DNA of 64,000 nt from Dryococelus australis (GCA_029891345.1 CM057009.1:207446709-207510708), one strand, 5' to 3'. Positions 46,731-59,384 are shown, numbered from the stretch's first letter. Notes: generated from the letters alone by a model not told the origin. Numbers and translations: made by a program.

Positions 46731-47527
46731 TGACCTCTTTAGTAGATTTTGTCAAGGCCATGCACTCTATTTCTGTATTTGACAAGGCCACGGAACGTTG
46801 TTTCTTAAACTCCCATGAGACAGCAGCAACTCCCAAGTGAAAAACAAAACCTGTGTATGACCATCTATCCTGCTCATCAGTTGCACAATCTGCATCCACA
46901 AACCCCTGGACATCGTTCCCTGTTTTCCTGAAGGCAAGGCAGTGACTCAAGGTGCACTTGAAATACCTCAGCAAACTTTCTGCACTTCTGCAGTGTTCCT
47001 TATTATACTTGGTGTTAAAATGACTTAGCACACTGAGAGCATGTGTAATCCCTGGTCTTGTGCACACTGCCAAATACATCAGAGAACTTATCAGGCACTG
47101 GTACGACAAGTGTGAGAAATTCTGTTCCTTGCTGGCATCACTTACTTTGCTACGTTTATGGTTAACATCAATGGGGTGGTGGCAGAGTTGCAGTTGGCCA
47201 TTTCTAACTTTTCTAACACTTCAGTAACATATTTCTGCCAATTCAATTATATCTCTCTCTCCTTTATTCTTGTAGTGTCTAATTCTCATTCAAAGGCAGT
47301 GACTTCCCTCACCAAGGTCACTGGACTTGAATCTGCACATTATTTCATTCTTGAGCATTGTTATGTATGTGTCATAACTGGAAAATACCACAAAGTCATC
47401 AACATACACAGCGACAAATACAATGCCTTTCTCAATGAACTTGCTGTAAACACAGGGCTTAAGCTCAGACCTCTTATAGCCTATTCTTACAAGGGCAACA
47501 TGTTATTTCTTGTTCCAAACTCTGGAC
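46727..47527 (-). pseudogene. Copia pol, distal part (end of RT and RNase H)
   Basis: On minus, continuing from the part beyond the hAT insertion: LVRIGYKRSELKPCVYSKF, then FVAVYVDDFVVFSSY with an intact YVDD polymerase box (about 47410), NEIMCRFKSSDLGEG, and after breaks FSHLSYQCLISSLMYLAVCT (RPGITHALSVLS). The RNase H follows with GFVDADCATDEQDRWSYTGF, AVSWEFKKQRSVALSNTEIE and ALTKSTKEVI, then a stop at 46726-46728. These are the diagnostic Ty1/Copia blocks (YVDD; SWxSKKQxxVALSSTEAE). The protein normally continues past KEVI, so the element is truncated there. No LTR was found. Confidence 0.9.
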
Positions 47528-49046
47528 TAGGGGTGGGTCGATACTACATTTTCTCGATACTCGATAACAGTTTCAATACCAAAACATTTTCACGATACTC
47601 CATACAGATACTTTCCACTATACCAAATTAAAATTGACATGAACACAAAACAACTTGGCCACGAAAATTGCTCATTTTACTAGTGTTGTTGACACACACC
47701 GAAACTATATAAAAATCCACATTACACTGGAAACAAATTGTGGATGGCCTATAACCCAAATGTCCGTAGCCAATAATAAACCAATACAGTTTCCTTTGAT
47801 TCTATAGAATCACATTTTCACAGTAAAAGCTGTAATCAAACTTTGAGATAAATGATAGCTCAGTACACACATATTTTGCGATTTTGCAGTTTTTAAAATT
47901 TATTTTGTGACTGCAAGGAAATTACTGTAATGTTAAGTAAATATTGTAACTATATGATACACACACAGTGGCCTAGTCCATGGAATACGCAGGCTATGCT
48001 ACAACAGGTGTACCACATAATTATGGTATTTTTTGTGAATATTTAATAAAGCAGTTGCATCATAGCCTGCAAAATCCACAGGCTAGGCCACAACGGGTGT
48101 ATCAGATAATCATGGTATTTATTTTTGTGAATATTCAATAATGCAGTTTCATCAGATTATTACGGTATGTGTGGGATGTACAATATCTACTCAATTTGAT
48201 CGCTTGTGCCTATTGGGACTCACTCGCAACTTTCTACCTGCTTTTATTGTACCTGAAATATATACAATGAAAGTGATTAATGGGATAAAAATGAATTGAA
48301 TGAAATATTTTGGTGCAGCAAATAATTGTGGTATGTATTGGGTGTACAATAACTACTCAAGTTGCTCACTAACACCTGTCAGCGCTCGCGCGTAACTCTC
48401 AACCCATTTTTATTGTACCTCAATTATGTACCATTAAAAGTAAATGCTGGCAAAAATAATAATTGCGGTACATATAGGTTACCTAAAAACCCCTCAAGGT
48501 GCTCATAGCTATGTCAATATTATGCTATGAATAAATTATGGTATATTATTGTACACTTGTACTTTTAAAATTTAGTAACTTATAAACCGTTTGTCAGATC
48601 TCGACCAGCAAAGCCTTTTTGGAATTCTTGCGGGAAGCTTTGGAATGCTCACTGCCAGCAGAGATAATTATGGTGCACACTTGAAAGTAGTTGTTAATAT
48701 CTTGCGAACCGTTGGACCTAGGTCAAATTTTATGGGTGTGTTGGAATGCCCGAAGGCCGCAGATTATATTATGTACACGTTTCAAAAGTATCTAACATAT
48801 TCCAAAAATTATGGTATGCTCATACCATAATTATGGCATAAGAATATGGGTGTCAAATGCAGATAAAATTATGGTGCGCTTTTTGAAAATATTGTACATA
48901 TTCTGAAAATTATGGTATCCTTGCACCATAATTATGGCATGAGAAAATATGTGTTAAAATTCAATACTTTTTAATATTCTCATGCAATACTCGATATTAT
49001 AAAGTATCTAGAATATGGAGGCATCATATCAAGGATCACATCCCTA
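47528..49046 (+). mobile_element. nonautonomous hAT transposon inserted in Copia pol
   Basis: The left end reads TAGGGGTGGGTCGATAC and the reverse-complemented right end TAGGGATGTGATCCTTGATA, typical hAT termini with TCGATA motifs repeated just inside. The flanks are CTCTGGAC (47520-47527) and CTCTGAAC (49047-49054), an 8-bp target duplication with one mismatch, and both flanks are Copia pol. The 1519-bp interior has no transposase. It contains a ~90-bp direct duplication (47985-48055 and 48076-48147), a ~170-bp direct duplication (from about 48172 and 48343) and a perfect palindrome at 48809-48830. A second, truncated copy lies at 55028-55839. Confidence 0.9.
48809..48830. repeat. perfect palindrome in the hAT subterminal region
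   Basis: TTATGGTATG CT CATACCATAA has perfect 10-base arms. A weaker version (TTATGGTATCCTTGCACCATAA) occurs near 48911, and the second copy of the family has GGTATGCTCGTACC near 55704, so the dyad is a conserved part of the element. Confidence 0.85.
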
Positions 49047-50055
49047 CTCTGAACTACTGTTATACCCCATAAATAGCCTTCTTAAGGCTTCCATTCACGA
49101 TCCTCGATGGCAAAATCCTCAGGTTGTTACATGTATATGTGCTTCTCCCTCTAGGTCACCATTCAAAGGAGCTGTTGTGACATCAAGGTGATCTACGACC
49201 CAGTCTATTTCTGCAACCAATGCTAATAGTATCCTGATAGAATTCCTTACAACAGGTGACAAGATTTCCTCGTAAACAACAACATAATCTTGCGTGAATC
49301 CTTTCGCAACAAATTGTGCCTTGTAGAGACTAACAGTATCATCTGCTACTCGCTTAACTTTGAAAACCCATTTGTTGTTCATTACCATTTTGTTTTGAGA
49401 ACAATTGACTAAGATCCATGTTTTATTTTCAACTAACAAATTATATTTCTCCTGCATTGCAGATTGCCACTCCAGTTTCAAATCACTTGAAAGTGTATCC
49501 TTGACAGATTTTGGCTCACTGATATCTCAGATTGTGTTGTACATTAGCATGTCAGGAAAGCTCTTTGTCTCTCCCTCGCTGGATATCTTCTATCAAATCC
49601 TTCCAGAAGAGCAATGGTCCCTTGCTGACCACCGCTGTGATCATTATTTCCTAAACAGGAGTGCTGCAATCTTCCATCATTGCACATTCCAGTTTTTGTA
49701 GGATCTGTTGGTGCCACTGGTTGAGGAAATCCCAAGAAGTCTGTAGATACACACTCATACAACTGTTATGCAGTTATGTCACACACTTGTTATACAGGAA
49801 TTTTTGTTGGTTGACACATTTCTCTTACACAGTTATCTCCACATCTAAGTTCTTTGATTCTTGACTCTGCCTCTTCAATAAACATATCACAAGCTTTGCA
49901 GATTCTCTACGGTTTTTTTGGGCCTGGTAGTCTGTATCCCTTTGTATCCTCACAAAACTCAACAATTATAATTTCCTGACTAATTGTGACCCATTTCTTT
50001 TGTTGCTGTTTTGGGATGTGCACATAAGCAAAGCAGCAAAATGTATTTTGACCAA
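49047..50055 (-). pseudogene. Copia pol, proximal part (integrase end and start of RT)
   Basis: On minus from about 50040 a decayed integrase C-terminal segment reads AHIPKQQQKKWVTISQ and IIIVEFCEDTKGYRLPGP, matching the GKLD-type Copia block F.G(Y/F)CE.TKGYRL. A variable linker with RRYPARERQ follows. Then comes the RT start LEWQSAMQEKYNLLVENKTW, KWVFKVKR and AQFVAKGFTQDYVVVYEEIL, SPVVRNSIRILLALVAEID and HLDVTTAPLNGDLEGEAHIH, the last containing the first catalytic aspartate in LDV. Coding runs on, with stops, as GFCH...MGYNSSSE to the hAT insertion at 49054. Confidence 0.85.
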
Positions 50056-52402
50056 CTACATGTATGAACCTTGCATATACCAGAAGTACTGAATTAGCTA
50101 CATCAAAACAACACTAAGTCTGTCAATAACACTGTTGCCACAAAATTCAAATATGTTGTAAGAATGAATACTATAGTCCATTCCTGATTGGAAGCGACTT
50201 ATGATAATTTTTGAAAAAACATTCTAGGCATAACATGTCAACCTGTTTTCCACAAATATATAACAGTGTGGTTAACTTATTGTATTATTAAATAGATGAA
50301 ACTTTACCTTACATCTTCTATAACTTGTAATATTCATTTCTATTTGAAATATGAATTAACAACAGCGAGTACGGCGACGTGTTGGCAACAACTGGCAAGA
50401 TATAGTTCATAGTTAACATATTATTTTAAGCTCATTTTCTAGTATACTATTTGTAAATTAAACAGTGCCTGTTGAAATATTGAAATATTTAGGTAGCCCC
50501 GATGGCAACATATCTCATTTTTACAGTTAAAAATAACAGCGGAAAATATTGTGAGTAGGCCGTAATGGTACGGTGTTGTTTTATCGAGCGAGAACATCTT
50601 CGAAGCAACTGTCTGCTGATCAAGGCTTGGCGTTCTCTCTCTGTCTTTGTCTCTTTCACACTCGGGAAGTTTCATTTTGCTAGTACGCGGCCAAATTGTA
50701 CATGTTTTTAATTTTAGCATATTTCATACTTATTACAGCAAAATAATGATTTTTAAATTTGTAATTTAGAACTGAAAAGAGATTTTAATGTTTGAATACG
50801 TATTTTAATATATTTAGATACGATGGCGGGGCAGAAACAAAGTGAAGTTGGCAGACGTGGCGAGCCATGACATGGCGTGTTGCTGTTTTGCCAAACGAAG
50901 CGTAATTTATACTTACTCCTAAAAATACTTCAAATTACCACATCATGTTTGTAGACGTCACGTTCTTTAAACCTACCTAATCAAGTTACGAGGTTGTGAT
51001 GAATCTGTGTTTCTGTGGTAGTAATAAATATACTGTTACGGTGTGTTTCGTTAACCGCTGCGCGTGAAATAGCATGGTATGGCTGCGTAGTGATAGTTAT
51101 GCTGGATCTGTCTGTGTGCATGATTGGATATGAACTATTTATACGTTGTAAATGTGAACTGTTTTTATGGCAAAGTTATTTATTTACATCCACATCTGTT
51201 TATTTATCACAACATTGTACCTTTACCCTGGTGGGTGTTCGAAACACAGTCTTGTAACGTGATTTACCACCAATCCCAATAAAATAATCAAGCCCTAGCC
51301 CCAATAAATTTCAATAAACCTAACGCACAATAAGCAGCAATACATATAAATATGAGCGGAATAAAAGTTACGGTAGGCTTATTTGTGTGCATGTTCACCA
51401 CTATATTTTAAGTTTCTATAGCAAAAAATGAGCGACACGAGTTGCGTACTTGATTTTAATGTCGCTTTTTCGTTGGACTCTATTCCTTCGTTATTCGAAC
51501 TGATACTGTCCTTTTAAAGAAATAACCCAACATATATCAATAACAAAAAGTTACTACAGTTCATTACCCCACAGTTGTAACAGTGTTTAACACAGTTACT
51601 GCAAAATATTAATGTGCATTACATGTAATGTGCTATGTCTTGGAAAACAAATATGTTAATATAACGTAGCTGTAAGAACTATCATTAACTGAGGCATTTT
51701 TAAAACATCATAAAGCTGACCTAAATAATGTTATAGGCCTAAACTGTGAATATTCGTACGGAATGGTTTTTGAAATAGACCTAAGACAGGATTATTTGAA
51801 AATCTATAAACAGTAAACAACACATTTGATAGGTATAAAAGTAGAAGTCACATTTCAATGTCTATTTTTAGGTGTAGAGAAAGTATATGAACACATGTAC
51901 ACACACAATGGCATGTAAACATTAATTTTGACAGATGCTACATGGCAATGTTTATTTACATTTGGCGGAAGGATACGAAACGGGTCTGCAAGTAGATATT
52001 TAACAGGGCTCTGAATAAGTTGCTTCCAATGGGGAATGGACTATAGTTGTATGTATTTTGTTTGTACAATATTAGTTACGGGGCTGGATTTACTAAGTTG
52101 CCACCTGTAGGCCCATGAAAAAGTGTCGCACTTTCTAAAATCAGTTTTCTTTTTTTCTCCATTTATTATTTTAAAATCCACTGCAGTGAAAGCAGGTGCA
52201 TCTTGATTATAATTACCATATTAATAAGTTATAAATAAATGACTGAATTAAAATAAACAATTGTTAGTTAAAAACAAGGTCAAATTTAAGTTATTGAATC
52301 CACTTGTCATAAAACTATATTATTTATGATCATAAGCATAACCTTTTATTTGTAATCATTTACTCTAGTCTACCTTTTGGAAAAGTCATAATTTGTACCA
52401 CA
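50056..52402. other. intergenic DNA with a CpG-richer patch, no gene supported
   Basis: The patch 50350-51270 has many more CG dinucleotides than its surroundings (for example GCGAGTACGGCGACG, ACGCGGCC, CCGCTGCGCG) and lacks recognisable coding. A 15-codon ATG frame lies at 50823. It could be an unmethylated promoter or a young repeat. The rest is AT-rich. Confidence 0.45.
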
Positions 52403-52493
52403 TGCATGCATGCTGTCTGTGTGCATGTATGTGTGTGTATGTGCATGAATGTGTGTGTGTGCATGAATGTGTGTGTGTGCACATGTGTGTATA
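52403..52493. repeat. TG-rich minisatellite
   Basis: Alternating (TG)n and GCATGAATGTGTG units, two close copies of the latter at about 52440-52475. Confidence 0.9.
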
Positions 52494-54534
52494 AAATTGA
52501 AAGTGCAATTTTACACCTATATTAATGTATCTAATGTCCAGGTTTCATACGCTCTTCTGATGCTGAGACATTTTTGTCTATGTTACACATGCTGCATTTG
52601 GGGCTCGAATCACCTATTACTTACATGTTGCAGGGAATGGCCTCAATAAACAAAAAAAGGTATGTTTAATTTTAAAACATTTGTGTACAGTTGTTTTGCA
52701 TTCTTGTTCAAAGGTTGTCTGGAAAATATTTAAATCTCCTCCCGAGATAAATTTTAAGAAAGCCCCAGAAAAACAAAAATGAGAACACTCAAAACAGCAA
52801 TCCAATATAATTTGTCATCGTTGCTCCACTATTCGTCACTGTGTTCCATAAATAAGAAAGCTCTTTGGTCACAAGAGAAAGTGCTTTGCAATATTTTATA
52901 TTTAGTTAACTACTTATAAAAGTGCAAAGTTTTACTAACAGCAACAAAACATATTAATAAAAAATGTATCTGGAGATAACTACTTTCTAGCATTCCTTTG
53001 GGTAAAAGAACTGATGATGTCCTTGAAGCTCACACGCCACAACTTTCCCTTGATGTACAGTAATGCAATGTCAATAAACTGTCTTTTAACAAGCTTGACC
53101 ACAAGCAATTTTTCACAAGCTATAAAGTATAAAATGAGCTTTTGGCTGAACATTTAGTCACTAGATCACTAAGTATTATTCTGAATGGTGTGCTTACATT
53201 TGGATACTCTGTAAAAAATTTTTATGCTGTAGAAATTTGCATTATTTTGTCATGTCACCATTACTTTCATCTTCATATGGTCTCTAATGGTGGTCTCCAC
53301 TTGAGCTATTTTGGCCGCACAAGTCGAATGAGCATGCACTGAACAGGAGTTTGTACAACTTTGTGAATGCGTTTTGTCACACAGAATGAGCATGCGTGCT
53401 TGTTTGCGAACAGACCTTACGCTATCTGTTGGAAGTTGCTAAATGTACCTGCTCAAAAGGGCAGTCAGTTGTGCATGCTCAGTGTGAATGGATTGAGAAA
53501 CTACGCGGGTTGTATAGACAATGCATTGCTTGTGGACATTTGACTATTGGTAGGCCGACTGCTAACAATGTAATAGAGCAACAAGAAATGAATTCCATTA
53601 ATTCACGAATGTAAAAAGTACACGACACTGTGGAACCGACAACATGCAACCTATTAGAGCCGGAATGAGATATCGATACATGTTGTTCACAGTAGGAAAA
53701 GGTTTTTATAGGTTTTGGCAATATCTCCATAATGAAGTTAACTTGTAGTAAAATATAATACTAGTAACATGTAGAGAATGAGAACGTGACAGCATATCGG
53801 TACTGTTATCTGGTGTAGTATAATGGTTAATTTTTAATGTTGTCTTAGTACAAATTTTTTAATACAGGCAGAGAAGAGATATATCAATCCAAGTGGTTCG
53901 CTTTAGATAGCATGGGCACAACCAGTATCAATATCCACATATGTTTCCCAGTGCCCAGTATGCACCCTTTTTTGTTTGTCACTAATAAATGTACAAATTC
54001 ATTATTCCTACTTACCTTTATATATTGCTTTAATTCCTTGATTAGAGCCTCACATGTTACTGCAACAATTATTATGAATATGCACTATTTGGATACTTCA
54101 AATAGGTACTGGAGACTAGTGAATGAGTATCCCGATGCAAGAAATTTTAATGTCACAGCAAATCATCTGATCCTGTCATAGGAATTAGTCTTCCATCCTT
54201 AGTCTCGTCACATGTGACAGTGTGCATTTTTTCCCCAGCCCTCATCAAATTTGTATATTTCTAAGCTGCTGAAGGACTTGCAAGATGTTCCTCACAGTCA
54301 AACATTAATTTCTCTTAAATTTGCAACAAAGTTGGACAGAGAGCTATTGTTAATAACAATTTGTCCTAAATCCATACAGACTGCAGTTTGACGCTAACAG
54401 TATTAAATACATGGTTTTAAAGTTTTTAACACCTTCTCTTAGAGTTTTATTGCAACAAAAATACACTTAAATAAGAAAAAAAGTTTTTTAAATATAAAAA
54501 CATGTATCTGTTGATGAAATAGCAGTGCCTAACC
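52494..54534. other. intergenic DNA, no gene supported
   Basis: An open frame at 53396-53614 and its neighbours show no motif. A tRNA-like A box without B box lies at about 53815. Confidence 0.5.
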
Positions 54535-54715
54535 GCTGTTTTCAGCACCAGTGAGGGTAAAGTGAGGTGCAGGTGAAGGAGACAGAATGCAACAGTGGGA
54601 GAAACTGCAGTACCTTGAGAACCCACCAGCCAACGGCAATGACTGTTAAGATGCACGATTGACCCCTCCTTAATCGCAGGTGAGGGATCTAATCACTATA
54701 CCTCTGCGGCCTCTG
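54535..54715 (-). repeat. tRNA-derived SINE, copy 2 of the family at 6.2 kb
   Basis: The minus-strand head has A box GAGGTATAGTGATTAGATC (complement of about 54687-54705) and a degenerate B box GGTCAATCGTGC. The body carries GTTGGCTGGTGGGTTCTCAA GGTACTGCAG, TTGCATTCTGTC, CACCTCACTTTACC and TGGTGCTGAAAACAG in the same order as the 6185-6425 SINE. It is divergent and lacks a visible tail. Confidence 0.65.
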
Positions 54716-55027
54716 AACTTTTTGTAACACACAATGTGAACAAATGTCATGTCACTATTTCATCATGTAATTTTGAAAGTACCATTGACAAACCACAAGG
54801 AACTGAGCTTAGAAAAGTATGTCAGTCTAAGATTCTTTCATTCTGTGTGATCACTCTTCTCTGTCATTATTATCAATAGCTACTTGGACACAGGGTAACT
54901 GCCAGTGATATATTTTCTCAAGTAGACCTGAAATATCACTAATACTGATATTTCAATTATCTCTATAGATTTCACTTCTATGAGAATTTTTCTTTAAGTA
55001 AAATGCAGTGTTTTAAGTTAAACAGGT

Positions 55028-55839
55028 TATTGTGGTTGTTTTTTGTAAATATTTAATAATGCAGTCATCAGATAATTATGGTATGTGTGAGATTTACAAT
55101 AACTACTCAATTTGCTTGCTCGTAACTCTCTACCTACTTTTAATGTACCTGAAATATATACCAAGTGATAAATGAGATAAAAATTAATCAAATGAAAAAT
55201 TTTGGTGCAGCACATAATTAAGGAATTTACTGACTGTACAAAAACTACTCTAGTTGCTCACTTGCGCCTATCGGCACTCACTCGCAATCTCGACCCATTT
55301 TTATTGTACCTCAACTACGTACCATTAAACGTATATGTTGTCAAAAATCATAAATGCAGTATGTATAGGTTGCCTAAAAACACCTCAAGGTGCTCGCAGC
55401 TGTGCGAATATTATGCTATGAATAAAATATGATATTACAGTACACTTGTACTTATAAAATGAAATAACTAGTAAACTGTTTGTCCGATCTTGACCTGCAA
55501 AGGCTTTTTGGGATGCTTGCGGGTAGCTTTGGAATGCTCGTTGCCGGCTGACATAACTATGTTATGCATTTAAAAGTTGCTGTTAATATCTTGCGAACAG
55601 TTGGCCCTAGGTCAAACTTTACGAGTGTGTTGGAATTCCTGAAGGATGCAGATTAAAATTATGGTACGCTTTTCAAAAGGATCGTATATATTCCGTAAGT
55701 CATGGTATGCTCGTACCATAATTATGGCACAAGAAAATGGGTATTAAAATTCAATACTTTTGGATATTCTAATGCAATACTTGATACTATAAAATATTGA
55801 AGGTATTGAGGAATTGCTGTACCGAGGATCCCCTCTCTA
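55028..55839 (+). mobile_element. hAT family copy 2, left end missing
   Basis: It aligns with about 48105-49046 of the inserted hAT: ATTTAATAATGCAG, GTATGTGTG.GA, CTACTCAATTTG, CCTAAAAACACCTCAAGGTG, GGCTTTTTGGGATGCTTGCG GG, TAATATCTTGCGAACAGTTGG and the terminal GAGGATCCCCTCTCTA. It includes the ~170-bp internal duplication but not the left terminus. Identity by eye is roughly four fifths, so the family was active long ago. Confidence 0.85.
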
Positions 55840-58741
55840 AACCTAATACAAAAGGCTGTTCCTGAAAATTTTTTTTGCCAGCAATGAAAGTGAAATTCTG
55901 ATACTTGAACTTATATTTTAACATAATTTTATTCGCTTTAGGAAAACATCTTTATTTAAATGCATAAAATAAAAATTTCCCATAGTTTGATCACAATAAA
56001 AAAAATATTTTCATGTCTCACAAATACAAAATTTCTGCTTTTAATTATGGTTTCCTTTACATGGCCACACATCTCAGTTAATTTAATTTTCCAATATAAT
56101 GCCAAGCCCAATTGCTAGCCAAAGCAGAAACTGGAAAACATATTAGTGCATACCATGTATTTTTAACATGTTATAAAATACTAAAAATTTCAAATCTGTT
56201 TTGTGTAATACATTTCGTAACTGCTAAATTTCTGAACAAATAGACAATATACCATGTGGAGACATATTAAAATGTTTTCAGAAACCTGCCATGTGTTTCA
56301 ACATAATTGGTTCCTTAAGTAATCTAACAATTTACGAACCAGACTTTATGTATGCCATGTTTTCTTGCATAAAAGGATGCACAAGAAGATGATTTCATTT
56401 TCAAATGATTAAATTTAATTGTTACAGAATGCTTAATTTGAAAATGTTGACGTTTAATCAACATGCAGTTTTTGTAACAAGAACCTAAATTAAATGTGTT
56501 ATTCATGCCTTACTGATGTTCAAAACACATGGAATGAGAAGCAACAACACAATCTGAAAACAGAAAAGTGTAAAGTGGATGACAAATGAAATTGGCTCAC
56601 AGTATTCATTACGAGCATTTCAAAAGTTAATGAAGAGTTAGATAAAGCTACACAAGTCATGACAACTGTATTTACGAATGTACAGTGAACTCCTGCAAAA
56701 TGTATAGTAGTTTGGTCAAATTACAGGGCAAAATTTTTAAAAAGGTTTTCTAAAATAAAATGTTTAAGTTAAAACATGTAATGGTTTAATAAACTACACA
56801 CATACAATTGGTGTACATAATTAAGCAGATACAGGACATCCACCAAGAAAGTTCTGAGTTCATTATGCTACATTTATGTTACATTATCACCTTATAGTTA
56901 GGACATATAATGGGTTAATAAAAGGTGTTATGTACTACAAAATGCAAATGATCATGTTATAACATGAAAGTTCAGAATTTGTGTGCATCTTTTGAACATG
57001 TTAAAAACACAATCCCTATGCATTAATGATTCAAACACATTTCTAGCCAAGCAAACAAAAAAGCTTCACATTTGCATATCTAATGGCAGTACACAAACAT
57101 AGCAATAGCCATTTCAAATTGTTAAAAAAGCAAAAGCACACAAATTTTTTTTTCATATAATACAGAATTCCCATTGGAAAACTTGTCAAACATTGAAAAA
57201 ACTGTAGATAAATTAAATTCTTAAAATAATCAACATCACAAAGTTTAATTATTTATTCACAGCACAGTGAGTAAAATTATGAAATTATGTTTAGTATCAG
57301 AATGCAAGCACTAAAAGATTGACTTTTTGGTAAAAGAACTGCTAAACTAGTTTCCTGAAAAAAACATCTGGTATGCTACTTGGAATGATGAACTACCCTA
57401 AGTAATTGCCCCGGAATATTATCTTACAATTTAATACAATAAAATTTGTCATGGAATAGTTCAAAGAACAAATTATAATAAAATATTACAACTGACTATG
57501 AAACAAAGTTAACATAACGTTCAAACTAACTACACAAAGTTACTCATTAATAAATATCATATGCATTACTGTATAACAGTAATATAATTTAGGCAGTAAC
57601 AATTATAGCACCTTCCTCTTCTACTAAACTTTTTATAGAATTCTTATTCTGTTCAAAATAGGGATATTCAAGCAAATAATGACTGCAAGAAAATTTTACC
57701 ACAAGATATCACTAAACACAAAAAAGAGAGAAATATGCAAACAGGAATGTGCATCTAGAAAGGAAATGCATTTGCTCATCAAAATTATTGTGTAAGCAAA
57801 TAAAATTATTTGCAATTATAAAGAGAACAAACATTTGAGGTAATTTTATACAATGTAGTAAAAAAAGTAGTTTTCATTTTATATATACAGCAATATTTCC
57901 TCTGTTAAAATTATTTCCATAATACCGTTTTTCTTGAAAATGAGTAAAGTAATATTTTTTGGGAAATTTATCACAGATATGTTAATAAATCTAGTTTTGT
58001 TTTGAATATTTAAACATATTCCAAATAATTTTTTTAAAATAATAAAATTATATATTTCAGTTTCGCATGTGAGAATTAGTGCACACATACATATTCAAAT
58101 GCACAACATACTAGTGCACAAAAAACACATTCATGTACACATACAGAAATGAAAGTATTTAACTATCTTTCCACTACTTGGTAAGATCTTGCATAATAAG
58201 GGTGATAAATTCACTACTTTCTTGTTAACTAATTTAAAGACAAACCTATGTAGTTATAATTAATTGCAGTTGCTCTTCTCTACGATATTAAAATAAAATC
58301 ACTACAAAATTACATTTAATATATATTTTTTTTAAATATGCAAATTTTAACTTGAAACTTGCACATTTCTATTCAAGCACAATGGCATATATGAAGATGT
58401 TTTAAATTATATTAACCTAGTATATGCACATGAACATACTCATGCGTACTGGAGAAAAATGAGAAGAGCTATACTGTAAACACAAAAAAATGTTTTGATT
58501 AACACTTTCAGCATTTATATGCTGTTTACGGATTGAAATTTCTCAGTGTATTGGTAGTTTGGAGACGTACAAAAACTAATAATTATAACCAATACTAAAA
58601 AAATAAATATATAAAAATACATTTTTCTGCTACTGGCAAGTGCCGGATATAGTTTCCATTAATTAAATTTGCTTCAGCAACATTTACACAGTGTATAAAA
58701 TATAAATGCACATGATGACACCTACAAAACTAAAGACCACC
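55840..58741 (-). other. AT-rich stretch; probable 3' UTR and downstream of the SLC2A13-like gene
   Basis: No transposon or coding motif was recognised. It lies directly downstream (minus) of the transporter stop codon. Several minus-strand AATAAA signals exist (plus-strand TTTATT, e.g. near 57247 and 55951), but which one is used cannot be told. Long AT-rich 3' UTRs are common, so part of this is likely transcribed. Confidence 0.4.
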
Positions 58742-58971
58742 TTAACTATCACTATCACCACTGTCACCTACATCTTGGCGATCAGCCCAGTTCATACCCC
58801 TTATATGTACGTACTGAATATTTTTTCCATCTGTTGCTGTTGTCCTTGAGCACCATGGACCAGTAAACAGAATTTCCATTTCTTCTAATGTTTTGTTTTT
58901 AGTTTCTGGAAGGATCAGAAGTAAAACAATAAAGCAGGCTGTTGCAAGGGCAGCATAAAGATAGAAAGCAC
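58742..58971 (-). CDS. SLC2A13: last exon of proton myo-inositol cotransporter (SLC2A13/HMIT-like)
   Basis: On minus a polypyrimidine tract and CAG acceptor (complement of 58972-58985) precede 76 codons including the TAA stop at 58742-58744; two extra leading bases make it a phase 1 junction, giving G at the splice. The protein starts AFYLYAALATACFIVLLLIL, the last transmembrane helix of an MFS sugar transporter. PETKNKTLEEMEILF follows, the family-wide PETKGK.LEE.E..F signature just after TM12. The cytoplasmic tail contains IQYVHIRGMNW and ends in an acidic DSGDSDS. That tail pattern (I.Y(I/V).(V/I)(K/R)G.N, acidic end) fits SLC2A13, an H+-coupled inositol importer of the plasma membrane, better than other SLC2 members. 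No frameshift or stop, so the gene looks alive. Earlier exons lie above this window or were not found. MFS assignment is very secure; the SLC2A13 subtype fairly so. Confidence 0.85.
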
Positions 58972-59384
58972 CTGGAAAAAAAAAAAAAAATTACTTAAAT
59001 TCGAATTTACAGCAATAGAAGAATTTAAAATGAATGTCAAAATCAAAAGCACATAACTGTATAATTAATGATGTATGATATAAATAAGCAATTATTATTA
59101 ATGCTTATTAACCTTTTTTGATTAAAAAAAACCCATATGGATTATCATGCTCAGGGAACTCACTTGTTGCATGTGCTGTATTTGTCCTAAAATTGTTTGT
59201 CCTAAACTATATACATGTCAATTATCCAAAAAATGTTTATCATGAAAATTAGTACAAATAACTTTCAGATGGGCAACTTAGAGGACAGATGACTTTAGAA
59301 AAGAGAGCATATATGCTTCCTGTTCTTTATTTCCAACTGAAATAACATTGTACAATAACACAAAAAAAAATCCTAGTTTTAAAT
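58972..59384 (-). other. intron of the SLC2A13-like gene, proximal part
   Basis: The stretch starts with the A16 (T16 on minus) polypyrimidine tract of the acceptor. The remainder is AT-rich and without coding sequence. The intron probably spans all sequence to the window end, since no upstream exon was seen. Confidence 0.55.

Noticed and set aside
53812-53837. tRNA-like A box (GTAGTATAATGGTTA)
   Set aside because: No B box or cloverleaf follows within the expected distance; could be a SINE fragment but not supportable.
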